The notes beneath the pieces are model-generated. The model saw nothing but the letters and a program-made list of their open reading frames with translations. It was not told where the DNA came from and made no database searches. A DNA stretch of 64,000 nucleotides from Peromyscus leucopus (lineage: Eukaryota; Chordata; Mammalia; Rodentia; Cricetidae), in NCBI RefSeq assembly GCF_004664715.2, contig NC_051079.1, positions 59,450,660 through 59,514,659 of the forward strand. Direction: 5' to 3'. Below, piece by piece: positions 45,936-58,023 of this stretch. The position numbers and the translations under genes are program-made. Each line of letters starts with the position of its first letter. Within the stretch, counting starts at the first letter, position 1.

Positions 45936-46369
45936 GAAAAGACTGAATACTGAAATACAAATAAACTAAGAACTTTGGAGATGATGTATATCTAATTGGT
46001 TGAAATGTTACATGTCTACAGGATTAGTATTTTTTTTTTAGATATCTCAAAGCAAATAGAGATAGGAAAAGTATTTTGCATACATCCTAATGTTCTCAGA
46101 GATAGGTATACTAGGAATAAAAATAGGATGAAAGTGACATGGCTTCCAATTTAAACCCTCATTTCAATATGACGTTATTTTCCAACCTAGGCTTTACAGG
46201 TTTTAACTACTGACATGTTACACACTAATAGATACACCATGCCACACAAAAACATTTTCCTAAGTTACAAGTTTGGAAAATGTGACAGAAACTTGACCTT
46301 TAAAAAGATTCAAAATTTTCTTAATATATAACTCAGAACTCCACAGGGTAGATGGATAGGTAGATTCTT

Positions 46370-46391
46370 TTTTTTTTTTTTTTTTTTTTTA
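46370..46391 (-). mobile_element. poly(A)-only retro-insertion
   Basis: 21 T (plus one A) lie between two perfect 15-bp copies of GATAGGTAGATTCTT (46355-46369 and 46392-46406). A duplication of this length flanking only a reversed poly(A) run is what L1-driven target-primed reverse transcription leaves when it stops inside the tail. Confidence 0.75.
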
Positions 46392-46414
46392 GATAGGTAG
46401 ATTCTTAACCACTG

Positions 46415-46598
46415 GTTTTTTGTTTTGTTTTGTTTCTTTGTTTTTTGTTGTTGTTTTTCAAAACAAGGTTTCTCTGTGTTGTTTTGGTGCCTGTCCTGGA
46501 TCTCGCTCTGTAGCCCAGGCTGGCCTCAAACTCACAGAGATCCACCTGGCTCTGCCTCCCAAGTGCTGGGATTAAAGCTTGTGCCACCACCGCCCAGC
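46415..46598 (-). mobile_element. B1 SINE, 12-bp duplication
   Basis: Full-length minus-strand B1: aacaaggtttctctgtg, ggcctcaaactcacagag, cccaagtgctgggattaaag. It is flanked by TCTTAACCACTG at 46403-46414 and 46599-46610. Its left target copy overlaps the target copy of the poly(T) insertion at 46370. Confidence 0.95.
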
Positions 46599-46693
46599 TC
46601 TTAACCACTGTTTATTCTGAATTGTCTACATTTCAACAGGGAAATGTCATATGGATCAGCCCTCTCTTTGGAAGTCTTATCGATAATGTAAAG

Positions 46694-46860
46694 GAGCTGG
46701 GCAGTGGTGGAACATGCCTTTAATCCCAACACTCAGGAGTTAGAGCCAGGTGGATCTCTGAGTTCGAGGCCAGCCTGGTCTATGGTCTACAGAGTAAGAT
46801 ACAGGAGTTTCAGGAAAGGCACAAAACTACACAGAGAAACCCTGTCTCAAAAAAAAAAAG
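46694..46860 (+). mobile_element. B1 SINE
   Basis: Full-length plus-strand B1: gctgggcagtggtgg, cctttaatcccaacactc, tgagttcgaggccagcc, ctacacagagaaaccctg, poly(A). A small tandem duplication (ggtctatggtctac) lies in the middle, and the 3' half is the caggaaaggcac cricetid type. Confidence 0.95.
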
Positions 46861-46991
46861 GAAAGAAAAATAAAATAAAGTGAGGGAACCTGATAACCAT
46901 TTCATAGGGCTTTTATAAAAACTGCAAAAATCCATACACAGCATCAGCTGTTCTAGGCACATAGCCTTCCAAACATGTCACCTCTTATGGT

Positions 46992-47466
46992 TGTGGTGAT
47001 ATAGTGTTCCCCAGTATATTGTGCACCTTAATAAATTTATCTGGGGTCAGAGAACAGAACAGCCACTAGATATAGAGGCCAGAAGATGGTGGTACACACA
47101 CCTTTAATCCTAGCATTCCAGAGGCAGAGATCTTCTGGATCTCTGTGAGTTGAAAGACACACTGGAAATAGCCAGGCATGGTAACAAGAACCTTTAATCC
47201 CAGGAAATGATGGCAGAAAGCAGAAATGTATTTAAGGCATGAGAATGAGCAACTAGAGGCTGGTTAAGCTTTCAGGTTTTTGAGTAGGAGTTCAACTGAG
47301 ATCCATTTGGATAAGGACACAGAGGCTTCCAGTCTGAGGAAACAGGATCAGCTGAGTAATTGGGAGGTGAGGAAGGTGTGGCTTCTTCTGCTTCTCCAGC
47401 ATTGACCCCAGTACTTAACTCCAGGTTTGTTTTTATTACTAAGACCATCTAACAATTCATGCTACA
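46992..47466 (+). mobile_element. LTR-like element with B1 pieces (RMER1-like)
   Basis: Second copy of the family at 9922-10413, 475 bp, beginning TGTGGTGATATAGTG and ending AATTCATGCTACA. It is flanked by a perfect 6-bp TATGGT at 46986-46991 and 47467-47472. Two B1-like heads are present (near 47080-47115 and 47170-47202). Confidence 0.85.
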
Positions 47467-47472
47467 TATGGT

Positions 47473-49000
47473 TATTGCTGTGGTTCTGGCCACTATTTAA
47501 ACAATACAACTTCTTGAGAAATGGACTGGAAGCTCACTGCATTAACTGTGTTAAATTATAAAATGGCTTACAAACTCTTTCCCTTCTAAAGGGAGGAGTA
47601 CATTTTTCTATTCCTGGCATCTTTGCTTGGCTCAGTGATGGTACAGAATCTGCTCCAGCCTAGGGCTCAAAAGACTGACCAAGTTCACTTGGGCTTTTAT
47701 TGTTGGAACCCTGAACTCTCAGTGGAGCCATACTAGCCTGCTGGGGGGAACACTGCCTAGAGAAGGGCCCCATCTGTCCATCCCAGGCTGTCACAAGCAA
47801 ACCACTTCTGTTGATAAACCAGTTGATCATAGAAATATGAGGAAAACAAGTCTGGCTGTTTCAGACCAGAACTATCCATCTGACTACTACAATCATGAAT
47901 GGTATAATTGTTTTAAGTCATACGCACCTAAGAGGTTTTGCTATGCAGTGACAGCTTATGTATCCGTCAAAAAAAAAAAATGGTACTTCAATTCTAATCC
48001 ACTCTGCTGGCAGTCACTCAGGAGCAAAATGTGCTTCTCAATACAAGGCGATCTGTTAACAGAGTGTATGTTTTTCTATTTATGAGCAGTCATTGATCCA
48101 TATAAAAGTATGCAGCATCTGTTTGAAGTTGAGAAGGCAGTCATGAAGATTTTTTTCAAACATGTTTATATCTGCATCTAATCTCCCCATTGGCATCATT
48201 TTGCACCATGAAAGACAGCTGTCTATGCATTGTTAAACAGTCTCTTATCATCCTTTTTACCTAGAAATCCTAGAAACAGTGCCTTGAAGCAATGGACAGA
48301 ACACACATTGCAAATATAAGATGCTGTCCAAACCTTAATAGGAATGCCATATTGGAGAACATCTAACATTTCTCCTGAGAAGATTAACACAGCACTGTCC
48401 TCAAATACTTAAACTTTAAAAATATTGGAATAAATCTTGTTTAAAGACATACTTAAAACATTAATGACATGGTTGCTTTTGATTGTTCAGGCAGCTGGAT
48501 GGCAGTACTAACTGAAGATCTCAGGCATTCAAACATATTTTGCTTCAGGTTTAATTTAGAAAGAACCCAGGAATATCTTTTCTCATGGACAACTCTACAA
48601 CAACAAATTTGATTAATTTACTGAAAACCACAAAAATGTTTACCATTTACAACAAAGGATAATCTGGGATAAACTTAAGCAAACTCAATTAATATTTGGT
48701 GACAATTTTTCTATCTTAAAACATTGACAGTCTTCAAATGATTCAAGGTAAAGAATGTGATGGCTGCCATCAAGGATCTTTCGAGTACATGAAACAACAA
48801 ATTAACCCAAGGAATAATTCACATTATTCCTCTTGGCATTGCTGAGGCCTACAAGACTTTTGGCTTGGCCTGACAGAGACAATGAGGGAATGAAGAAAGG
48901 AGAGATGCTCACACAGAAAAGCTGAGATGGGGTAAATCTTGTGCTCTGATGGAACCACACAAGCAGCTAGGAAACTCTGAGCATTTATATATAATATTTT
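47473..49000. other. unassigned DNA
   Basis: About 1.5 kb with no recognisable repeat. The 82-residue frame at 47837-48085 includes an A-run and has no motif. Confidence 0.4.
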
Positions 49001-49020
49001 GCTGAATGAGGAGGCAAGAT

Positions 49021-49022
<2 letters not shown>

Positions 49023-49074
<52 letters not shown>
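49023..49074. repeat. (GT)n microsatellite within direct repeats
   Basis: About 26 GT units flanked by GCTGAATGAGGAGG at 49001-49014 and 49076-49089. Confidence 0.95.
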
Positions 49075-49076
<2 letters not shown>

Positions 49077-49089
49077 CTGAATGAGGAGG

Positions 49090-50529
49090 ATGATTTGCTA
49101 ACCAGGGTAGGAGGTCTCTGTAGGGAAGCAGTTTCAGGTTGCAGTCGTCAGTCATCTTAGAGAAGGAAGTTGTGGTTGATAGTTTCTCTCCAAATACTGG
49201 TTTTAGTGAAAAGTCAATCATTCTTAACGTCCATACATGGAGCAGAGGAGGCCTTTGCCATTCTCCTAAGATTAGCCTGGGAAAGGAACTGATATCCCCC
49301 TAGGTTTGAGGTACAGGGGTCATTGACATGACTGGGCCCTTATCAATAATACACATTCACTTAGGGCTTTATCCACTCTCCACAAGTCCTGCTGACTAGA
49401 ATGTACCAAATTTCACCTAATCTGACTAGGTAAGCCAAAGTGCCTCATTAGCACTTGGATAGGACAACTCTGAATGAGTTCAAACTTTGTCTTAATAACA
49501 ACTGGCCACTGATTCTATCATTTATTTTCTCATAGATATTATCTATGATAGTGATATTAATGGGCTAGCATGAACCAAACAATATCAAATCACTTCTTAT
49601 GAAATGAATATTATGCTACACTCCTGGCCATGATCACCCTAGCATGTGACAACAGGGCATGTGCAATACCTTCCCAATTGATCTTTAGGTAACAGCTGGC
49701 TTCTACACACATATTTGGAAAGTGAGCTAAGTTCAGATATTTAGTTAAATTGCTGAAATCATTGGCTATTGTCTTTGATGATTTTCACTAAGTACATCAA
49801 TATGGCACTGGTCTGGGCTAAAATTCTATACTTACTCAACACTGGTGTGACATTCAGCCACTCCCAAATCTTACTTTTTTGTTACCCTTTTGTCTGTGTG
49901 CCTCTTTGTTACATTTATACTCAAGAACAAAAACACAGCATGCCACAAAATAAGAATAATATTTTATCAAGATTATGTGACTAATTTCTTTAAAAAAATA
50001 AAGTTGGAGGTTTTAGTTTCCAAAGATTTCAAGATCTTACAGAAATTTAACACATACCAGGGTGACCAGGTACATAAATCATTAGAGCAGTGACCTGCCC
50101 TCCATTCATCAGTGACCACTTCATGAGAGTTCTAAGCAGCCTTGGAGGAGCTTGTTTCTAATTTCAAGAATTTTAGAAATATGTTTATATTTATTAAGAT
50201 TGATTATTGCTCCATATCAAGCATTTAATCATCATAACAAACTTGTAACATTGGTCATTGACTCTAAATACAATTTTTCATCAATGCTTTTTCCTTTCTT
50301 TATTTCTTCCTAAACCTGTTTACTTCCTTCAAGTTTTTCCAACTCAAAATGCCTCAGGAACACACATAGGAAGTCACTGATATTTAAAATGTCTCCATCC
50401 ACCTCAACTCAGAATGCATTAGGACTTCTACAGAGAATACAACCACTGACTTTAGTAATTACTTTTCTATCTTTTGGGATCAAATCAGGCAGTGCCTCTT
50501 AGGCTTCTTCCTCCAGCATGGCCAGACTA
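49090..50529. other. unassigned AT-rich DNA
   Basis: About 1.4 kb without a recognisable gene or repeat. Part of 50215-50260 weakly resembles MIR. Confidence 0.35.
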
Positions 50530-51230
50530 TTCCATAAATCGTTGCTTTTCATAATCTAATGGCAGGCTTACTGCATAAACCAGGTAGAACATCATGGCAT
50601 AGTCTTCTGCATGAGCCAATAAGGAGGTAGAAGTTGAGAAGAAGTAGCAGCTTACTTTACTCAAAAGTTTATCTGTTGCTTGCGGCCCTCAGCTACCTGC
50701 CAGACAAGTTCTAGAAGCAGTTGGTGTGACTAAGTAGTGCCTGGCAGTAGATAAAGCTACATCATGGTCTGTGTGAGAAGGATCATTCACTACCAATGTG
50801 CCTGAACAAGAATGGAGGAATTGCCACCTCTGAAGAAGATGGAGATGATGAAGATGCACCTATTGGATATCAGCATCCAGCCCAAGAGTGTGGAAAGCAT
50901 AGTCAATATCTATAAGAGAAGACCTTCACCAAGTAGAGGTCAGGCCTACGTAGGTCATTCCAGGGTTACTGACAAGCCCATGACTGGGCTGTATAAGCAA
51001 CTTCGATGTCCTCACACCAAGTATAATAAAATACACTCAGTACCAGGGTATACATAACCTTGTTATTATAAAGAGTCAAAAAGAATCTTGTCAAGCCATA
51101 AGTCACCTTATTATCACTAATATTTATTGTATGTGCCTGTGGATATTGAGACTAAAACTTCACTACCCTGATGGAATAGAAATTTTATGTATTTTGGTAT
51201 TTGTATTGTAAAATAAATGTGGAGAAAAAT
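50530..51230 (+). pseudogene. possible processed pseudogene, unidentified
   Basis: A stretch with mRNA-like texture. Its composition is more balanced than the flanks and it has an acidic-coding run (frame giving SEEDGDDEDAP near 50830-50860). It is followed by an AT-rich part that ends with an AATAAA at 51212-51217. Stops interrupt every frame, and the longest open piece (50812-51057, 81 residues) is in a different frame from the acidic run. I cannot name a parent gene, and see no poly(A) tail or target duplication. It could equally be unique DNA. Confidence 0.18.
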
Positions 51231-52184
51231 AATTTCTGATTTTGCATAAATGTATGTTTATTTTACTGTAAGAATAGAAGGGAATGGAAAAATCACTTTC
51301 TGTGTCAATTGTGTCGAGGGCATCTGGAAGAAATAGCCAACTCAGTCAGATTGACAGCTTATATAAACTGAATTTCTTGCATAATTATTCTTCAGTTAAA
51401 TGTTAGCATCGAAAACTTTGCTGTCTAAAAATGCTGGCGGTGTAGGTATGTGCTTCATTATGACAAGCAACATATTGTTAGAAACATCTGACACACAGGA
51501 AATGGTATACCTCTTGTTTGTAGCTTCCTTGAATCTAACAGGGCACCATCTGTCCAGAGATATGTAGGCCCTTCAACAGGTTATGTGATAAAATGAAAGA
51601 GTAGAGATTTACACTCTGAAACAAATCTGTCAGCTCGTTCTTCTAGGTAGAGTGTCAAGTATTAAAATCAAAATGTTTATGGAAAGAGCATAATGGGAAC
51701 TAAATTCCCCTAAACTTCCTCTTTTAAATTTACATCTTATTAAACAGAGCATGAGATAAAATCAAAACCTTACACATGATTATTTTTCTCCCATGGCAGC
51801 TTCAAGGGGAACGAGAGAACTTCAAATAGATGAGCACAAATGAGAAAAAAGAATTAGGTCCAGTAAGTCCCATCATAGGAGGTCAGCATTCAGAAACTGA
51901 GGAAGAGAATGTGCATGATGGATGAACAGGAAGGAAGGCAGGAGACTGCCTGGGATTGTTCTGGCTAGAAAAAGGACAGGTGTTGACATATCCTTATGGA
52001 TGAATGAAATGCTCAGTGCTAATGAACCACATATTCATTTTGTTTTTGCATACATACCTATTGTAAAATTTAATATAAGCAATTCTTGCAGGTTTATAAT
52101 AATGAACAGTAGAGAAATTCAAGCAATATACTGTAATAAAGTTATATGATTGAAAGTTTTCTCTCAATGTATCTTTTAAAAAAT
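51231..52184. other. unassigned AT-rich DNA
   Basis: No recognisable element. Frame 51922-52149 lacks support. Confidence 0.4.
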
Positions 52185-52302
52185 GACTTATTTTATTTTT
52201 GAGATCGTAATTATATCATTTTCCCTTTCCCTTTCTCCATCCAAAGTCCCTCATATAACCCTTTTGCCATATTTCAAATTCATGGTCTATTTTTTCTTTG
52301 TT

Positions 52303-52336
<34 letters not shown>

Positions 52337-52930
52337 ATATATATTATATATATATATAAATTCTGAACATAACTTGATCCATTTATATAATGATCCTCAT
52401 ATGTATGTTTTTAAGGCTGACAATTTGGCACCAGATGACCAGTTGGTATGCTCTTCTCTGGGGAAGACTGTATCTACCACTCTCAGAATTCCATAGCTGC
52501 CTGTAGTTTTCTTTGTGTAGGGTGAGGTCTCCTGAGCTTCTCCCTGTCCATTTGGCATGTTTATTGGTGGTGTTCTTGCTCAGCTTATGTTCAGGTATTC
52601 ATGTTGGTGTGACTTTATGGATATAGGTTTGAAATTCCTAGGAAACACAATCTCACATCAAATGGTCTGATCCTCTGGCTTTCACAGTCTTTCTGACCCC
52701 TCTTCTACAATGCTCCTTATGATTTAGGTGCTACAGTGCTTTGTAGATGTATCTGGTGGGACTGAGCTCCTCCACAACTCTGCGTTTTGATTGGTTGTTG
52801 TTTTCTGTAGCAGTTTCTGTCCATTGCAAAGAGAGATTTCCTTAACGAAGTGTGAGGACTACATCTATGTGTATAAGGACAAATGCATCTTATTGTGTTG
52901 TGATGTCTGTTCAGTTATAGACTGACTACT
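52185..52930 (-). mobile_element. old L1 3' UTR
   Basis: Same L1 3' UTR type as 3285-4480, on the minus strand: ttttccctttccctttctcc, tttcaaattcatggtc, a (TA)n expansion at 52304-52358, ggggaagactgtatctaccac, catgttggtgtgactttatgg, gatcctctggctttcac, up to ggtgaggactacatc-like. Truncated at the right. Confidence 0.72.
52304..52358. repeat. (TA)n microsatellite
   Basis: Interrupted TA runs within the L1 3' UTR, in the position where the copy at 3285 carries (TATG)n. Confidence 0.9.
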
Positions 52931-53689
52931 GGTGATTGAAATCACAGGGGGTGGGGATTGTAGCTAAGGAGGACTAGTGCACTTGGGATTAAAGATGTGA
53001 GTGGCCACAAAAGCATTAAGAATCTAGGGTAGAAGCTGAGATCTCAGCAACAGACTCGAAATAGCAGAGAACCCAGGGTCATAAGCAAGCTTAGAGTTGG
53101 ACTGATGCAAAAATTGTGAGACATGATCAGAAGGGGAAAACAAAAAATAGAAACTAAATCCTTTCTCCTAACTTCTAAATCCAGCATGCCCTACCCACCT
53201 CCTCCCAAAAGGCTACAAGTTCAGAGATGATGCGGCAAGTCAACACATGTTGCTGAAGCCATGGCAATAAAGCTAGCATTGTCTTCCCTGAAATGGAAGG
53301 AGTGGATCGTTCCTCTCTGGATTCTTAGAATACATTGTGTTTCAAGGAGTCTGTTGAACTAAACAAGGCCCTTTGAGAAGCTTTTCTTCTGAAGTGCACC
53401 TCCCTTTGTAAAGGCACCTTCCTTCATGAAGAACCTTTGTGCTCAGCTCTAGAAATACATTACATGAAGAGAGCACTTTCTATTTTTATCCAACTGTCTT
53501 CATGTGAAAATAGTCTTTTAATCATTTTGAAATTATTTTCTTTAAAAATAAAATTACACACTGTTACTCATTGCTTAGAATTGTCCTTGTATATTCAATT
53601 AGTAATAAGAAAATGATTTTACTTAGCTACCCAATAATGTTTACACATTTAGACTTCAAAATACATTATGGTAATATTTTTGTTGTTTT
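52931..53689. other. unassigned DNA between L1 relics
   Basis: No recognisable element in about 760 bp. Confidence 0.4.
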
Positions 53690-55510
53690 AATTAAAAATA
53701 TTATTTTTAGAATTTGTACATACATATTGTATTTACATCATTTTCACTCCCCCTTTTACCCTTTCCTACTCTTACTAGGCACTAGCTCCTCTCAATTCAT
53801 GATCTCTTTTGTAATACATGTATATATATGTATGTATAATCTTCATATATTTCTGACATTTAGTGCTATTTTTATGTTTATGTGTTTAGGACTGACAACT
53901 TGGTATTGGATAAACAATCAGGACATTTATCCCTGGAGAATAAAATGATGTTCTTTTGCTCCTTTTTTCATCACCCTTGGATACCCTATAGCCCTTCACC
54001 TAATGATGAGACCTTAGAAATTCCTTCTATCAATGCTGAAATGTCTATGCACTCTGGTTGACATTATGCAGGTCTTGTTTAAGTCAACACATATTGTTGA
54101 AATCTCACTGGTACAAAATCCCTGGCATTTCTAGAAGATACTATATAACAGCAGGTATCTTGTTCCTCTGGCTCCTGCAATATTTCCTTCCACCATTTAT
54201 TCAGCTCATTAAACTGGAGACAGAAAATGGAAGCAATTGATCCAGTGAGGAGGAAACCCACAGAATTCGAGAAAATCTTTGCCAGATATACATTCAATAG
54301 AAGATAATATCCAGAATAATCATACCTAAAAGAAATCAGTAAAAAAAAGACTTTATTAAAAAAATAGAGAGATCTGAACAGAGAGATATAAAAATAAAAA
54401 ACAAAATTAGCTAACAAACATCTTAAGTTTTTAATACCCTTAGCCATCACGGAAATGAAAATCTAAACTACTTCAAGCTTTCTACTTACACCAGTCAGAA
54501 TGACTAAGAGAAAATAAACAACCGACAACAAATGCTGGCAAGGATATAGGGAAAGGGGAAGCCTTATTCACTATTAGTGGGATTGCAAACAGGTGCTGCC
54601 AGTATGGAAACCATTGTAGAGAATTCTCAAAAAGCTAAAAATAAATCTGTCATATGACCAGGTATACTACGCCTTGTAATATATCTAAAGACTCAACATC
54701 CTACTCCACAGATACTTGCTTATCCATGTTCATTGCTGCTCTAGTCACCATAGCAAGGAAATGGAAACCACCTAGATGTCCCTCAACAAATGAGTAGATA
54801 AGAAAATGGAACATTTACACAATAAAATTCTCTTCAGCTGTAAAGAAAATTGAAATCATGAACATTTCCAGAAAATGGATGGAACTGGAAAATACTAAGT
54901 TGAGTGAGGTAAGTCTGACACCTCCCCGCCCCCCCCCCAAAAAAACCCAAATGCTATATGTTCTCTTTTGTTTATGGATTTTAGCTATGATAATTTGAGG
55001 TATTTATGGAAGGCAGGAAAGAAAAAAAAAGGATGATGGGGCACGTGGGAATCTAGAGAAGGGGATAGTAGAGCATAGATGTCATGAAGAGAGAAAATAC
55101 AGTGATAACCCAGGGAAGGAAAATAATAAAGAGGGGGAGGAAAGAAAGAAAGATAAATGTTACTAAGGATATTTGAAACACCCATAAAGATAAACATTAT
55201 TTTATAAGCTTACCAAATATATATATATATATATATGCATATATATAATGTGAATACACACAAATGCATTATATATATATATATATATGTATGTATACAC
55301 ACAGACATATGTTAATGGAGTAACAACATACAGCATGGTAATGTTCCCCTTATGAAACAGACGAACCAACGAAACCCCAGTACTAGGAATAAGAAACCTT
55401 CTTTCAAATGGTTAACTGGGAGAGGGTCCAATAGAGCCTTCCAACAATATATATTATTGCCATTGACCTTTATCCCTCCCAGACCTTGAAGTTAAGACTC
55501 TATAAATGAA

Positions 55511-55561
<51 letters not shown>

Positions 55562-56095
55562 CAAACTTTAGTAACAGCATTTGGAAGAATATAGCTCTAA
55601 AAGTACAGGAGGTGCTATGGAAGCTTCCAAAGGAGAGGATCAATCAGTAGTCCTTCTCAAGTGTAAAGCCTATGCATCACAATGATAGACCTGACAAGAT
55701 AACCCCAGTGGTGCAATAGTGGCATTTTTAACTTAGAAGTAACTAATTGCGGTCTAATTGGAGTTCAGGCCAGCTGAATGAGAGGGGATTCATGACTGAC
55801 ACTATAAATATACCCAACTACCAATGACTAGAGAGGGGATAGACAATAGAGAGGAACCTTTAACTGCCATTTTCCTAAACCAATATAATTACTAACTTTA
55901 TTCTTCAAATGCTTATGCATACACCCACAGATTCTATAGATTCTATCCCCTCATCAAAGAAGCTTTTCTTCAGCAGATAGCGGCTACCACAGAAATGCAT
56001 AACTGGTCAGAGTTTAGAGAATAAGCGACCATGAGGTACCCTGCTTTACTTTTTATGTCTACAAAGTAATATCTACACATAAAGCCATTTCTATT
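53690..56095 (-). mobile_element. long L1 with 5' inversion
   Basis: The left part, 53690 to about 54185, is a minus-strand L1 3' UTR of the 3285/52185 type (tgacaacttggtattgg, cctctggctcctgc). From about 54190 the sequence turns to the plus strand. It runs through the ORF2 C-terminal region (aaatgctggcaaggatatagg; aatggaaaccacctagatgtcc; aaaatggatggaactgg) and a UTR section (55310-56090) ending near agagaataagcgaccatg. Frames are broken by many stops and no reverse transcriptase core is present. The order fits a minus-strand insertion with its upstream part inverted. (TA)n and (AC)n runs have grown inside (55216-55290, 55510-55559). Confidence 0.68.
55510..55559. repeat. (AC)n microsatellite
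   Basis: About 24 AC units inside the inverted part of the L1. Confidence 0.95.
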
Positions 56096-56099
56096 TTGT

Positions 56100-56205
56100 T
56101 TTTAGTTTTGAAATATGGTCTCATTCTGTAACCTAGGCTGACCTCAAACTCATGTAATTCCAGCATCCCAGCACTGGAATCATAGGCTTGAGTTGCGATG
56201 TCTAG
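56100..56205 (-). mobile_element. B1/PB1-like SINE (old)
   Basis: Minus-strand Alu/B1-type sequence: ttgaaatatggtctcattctg, aacctaggctgacctc, agcatcccagcactgg. More diverged than the other B1s, so probably a proto-B1. Confidence 0.7.
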
Positions 56206-56213
56206 AAGCAGCA

Positions 56214-56236
56214 AAATAAATAAATAAATAAATACA

Positions 56237-56271
<35 letters not shown>

Positions 56272-56283
56272 AAAAATAAATAA
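56214..56283. repeat. (AAAT)n microsatellite
   Basis: About 17 AAAT/AATA units next to the 5' end of the old B1-like SINE. Confidence 0.95.
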
Positions 56284-56304
56284 CTTTATTTGCTCTATAC
56301 ATAC

Positions 56305-56400
56305 ATGAGACAGGGTCTTACCATGTAGCTCTGGCTAGCTTGCCTCACTGTGTAGTCAAGGCTTGCCTATAAGTGACCCACCAGTGATTTCTAATAATAC
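56305..56400 (-). mobile_element. B1-like SINE fragment
   Basis: Minus-strand gagacagggtcttacc, atgtagctctggctagc and actgtgtagtcaagg blocks resemble the 3' half of a B1/PB1 element. Confidence 0.5.
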
Positions 56401-57000
56401 ATTCATGCATTTTATTAATTTTCAAACTGTTAACTGCAAAGTCAAACTGAATAATTAAACTTTAAAAAAATGAATCATCTTTCTGATTTCAGCTAGTTAT
56501 CTATGCTGCCCTCTATCTATTGAATCCTATTTAAAAGTCAAGCAGATACAATTTAAAAATGCTATTTAAATTATCAGGAAATAATATATATGATATATTA
56601 TTTAAAAATCTCCAGAAATATATTCTGAGCCTTCTATTGTTAATTAATAATACTTCAGCATTTCAAAAGTATGAAAATGAATAAATATGTATTTATAGAT
56701 TTGAAATTTCAGAGCTCTAAAGACACCAAATTCTATTTCCTACTTTTATAACTGCCATAATTCCAATTAAATCTGAACATTTGTCTTGGAAAAACATCAT
56801 AATCAATGAATTTCTATGAAATGAAGAGAATAAGACAAAAGGACAAAGCAAGGAGATATTGTTGTCAAGGGATGAGCATATTGTCACTTGTGCATGTGTA
56901 TTGGGTAGGCACATGATGTATGCTCCTGTGGGTGTGCACTTGACTGTTTGTGGACGTGGGTTTAATGTCAGGATGTCTTCCTTGTTTTCTTCCTTCTTCA
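56401..57000. other. unassigned AT-rich DNA
   Basis: No recognisable element. The minus-strand frame at 56717-57001 has no motif. Confidence 0.4.
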
Positions 57001-57192
57001 TCTAATTTTTTGAAATATGGTCTTTCACTGAACCAGGAGCTTCCACATTTCAGCTAGAATGGCTGAGTCTATTGGACCCTCCAATACCTTCTCTCCAGTG
57101 TTGGAGTGCATGCAGCTGTGTCCAACTTTTACAGGGGTGCTGAGAATCTAGACTCAGTGCATAGAAAACACTTTACTCAATGAACTATCTCT
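57001..57192 (-). mobile_element. tRNA-derived SINE (B3/B4 type)
   Basis: On the minus strand it starts with a tRNA-like head (gggatggagagatagttc, gagtaaagtgttttctatg) and ends in ggttcagtgaaagacc and an A-rich tail. Same plan as the SINE at 19143. Confidence 0.7.
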
Positions 57193-57868
57193 CCATCCCA
57201 AGATATTCTTTCTAAAGTATCAACTTACTTAGTGGTCTTGCTCTGGCATGACATTATGGCAAAAACAGACAAGACTGACAGAGAGTGCAGGGTTTGGAAA
57301 CACAACAGACAGTAACGGACCTTAATATAGGATAGGTTTATGTGTCACTGAAAAAATGATGGGTAAAGATGATTCTGTGTGTTGCCAAGCAAAGGACAGG
57401 TAGGTATTGACACTAGCGAAAAATCAAATCAAAACCCTACTTCCTCCTATATATAACAATTATATATATATTTGATGCCTAAATGTAGAAAATAAAACAA
57501 AGCTTGAAGAACCCTAAATTTCAAGATAAATGACATTTTTGATGCTTTTTAGAAACCTAAAATGAATGCTAAAACGTATGATGATGATATGTGACACACT
57601 GAGCCTCATGCTAATCTGACCCCTGGGCTGGTCTATAGTGTCTGCTTCCTGTATCCTTGGATTCAAAAAAAGACATCCTGATAGGAGTGTGAACTTTGTA
57701 ATCTCTGACCTGACCTCTCTATCTCAACAATCTCCTTACTATAACATAAAATCAGAAATTTGGGTGTCTAAGTATTTCTAGTTTAGTATTAGTATTTGGG
57801 TGTCTTAGTATTTCTAGAAAGTAAAGCTCCAAAGAATTAGGCATTGCTTTTATTATCTGTTTGAGTCA

Positions 57869-57917
<49 letters not shown>

Positions 57918-58013
57918 GCATTGTCATGTGCATGGGAATATATACATATTAGCTGGATAATAGAACTCCACATGATTCTCTAATATTTTCTTCTTTCTCC
58001 CTACTATTAATAG
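57193..58013. other. unassigned DNA with (GT)n
   Basis: No element recognised apart from about 20 GT units at 57876-57915. Confidence 0.45.
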
Positions 58014-58023
58014 GACAAATCTT

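Noticed and set aside
56717..57001. 94-residue minus-strand frame
   Set aside because: No recognisable motif; it abuts a tRNA-derived SINE and AT-rich DNA.
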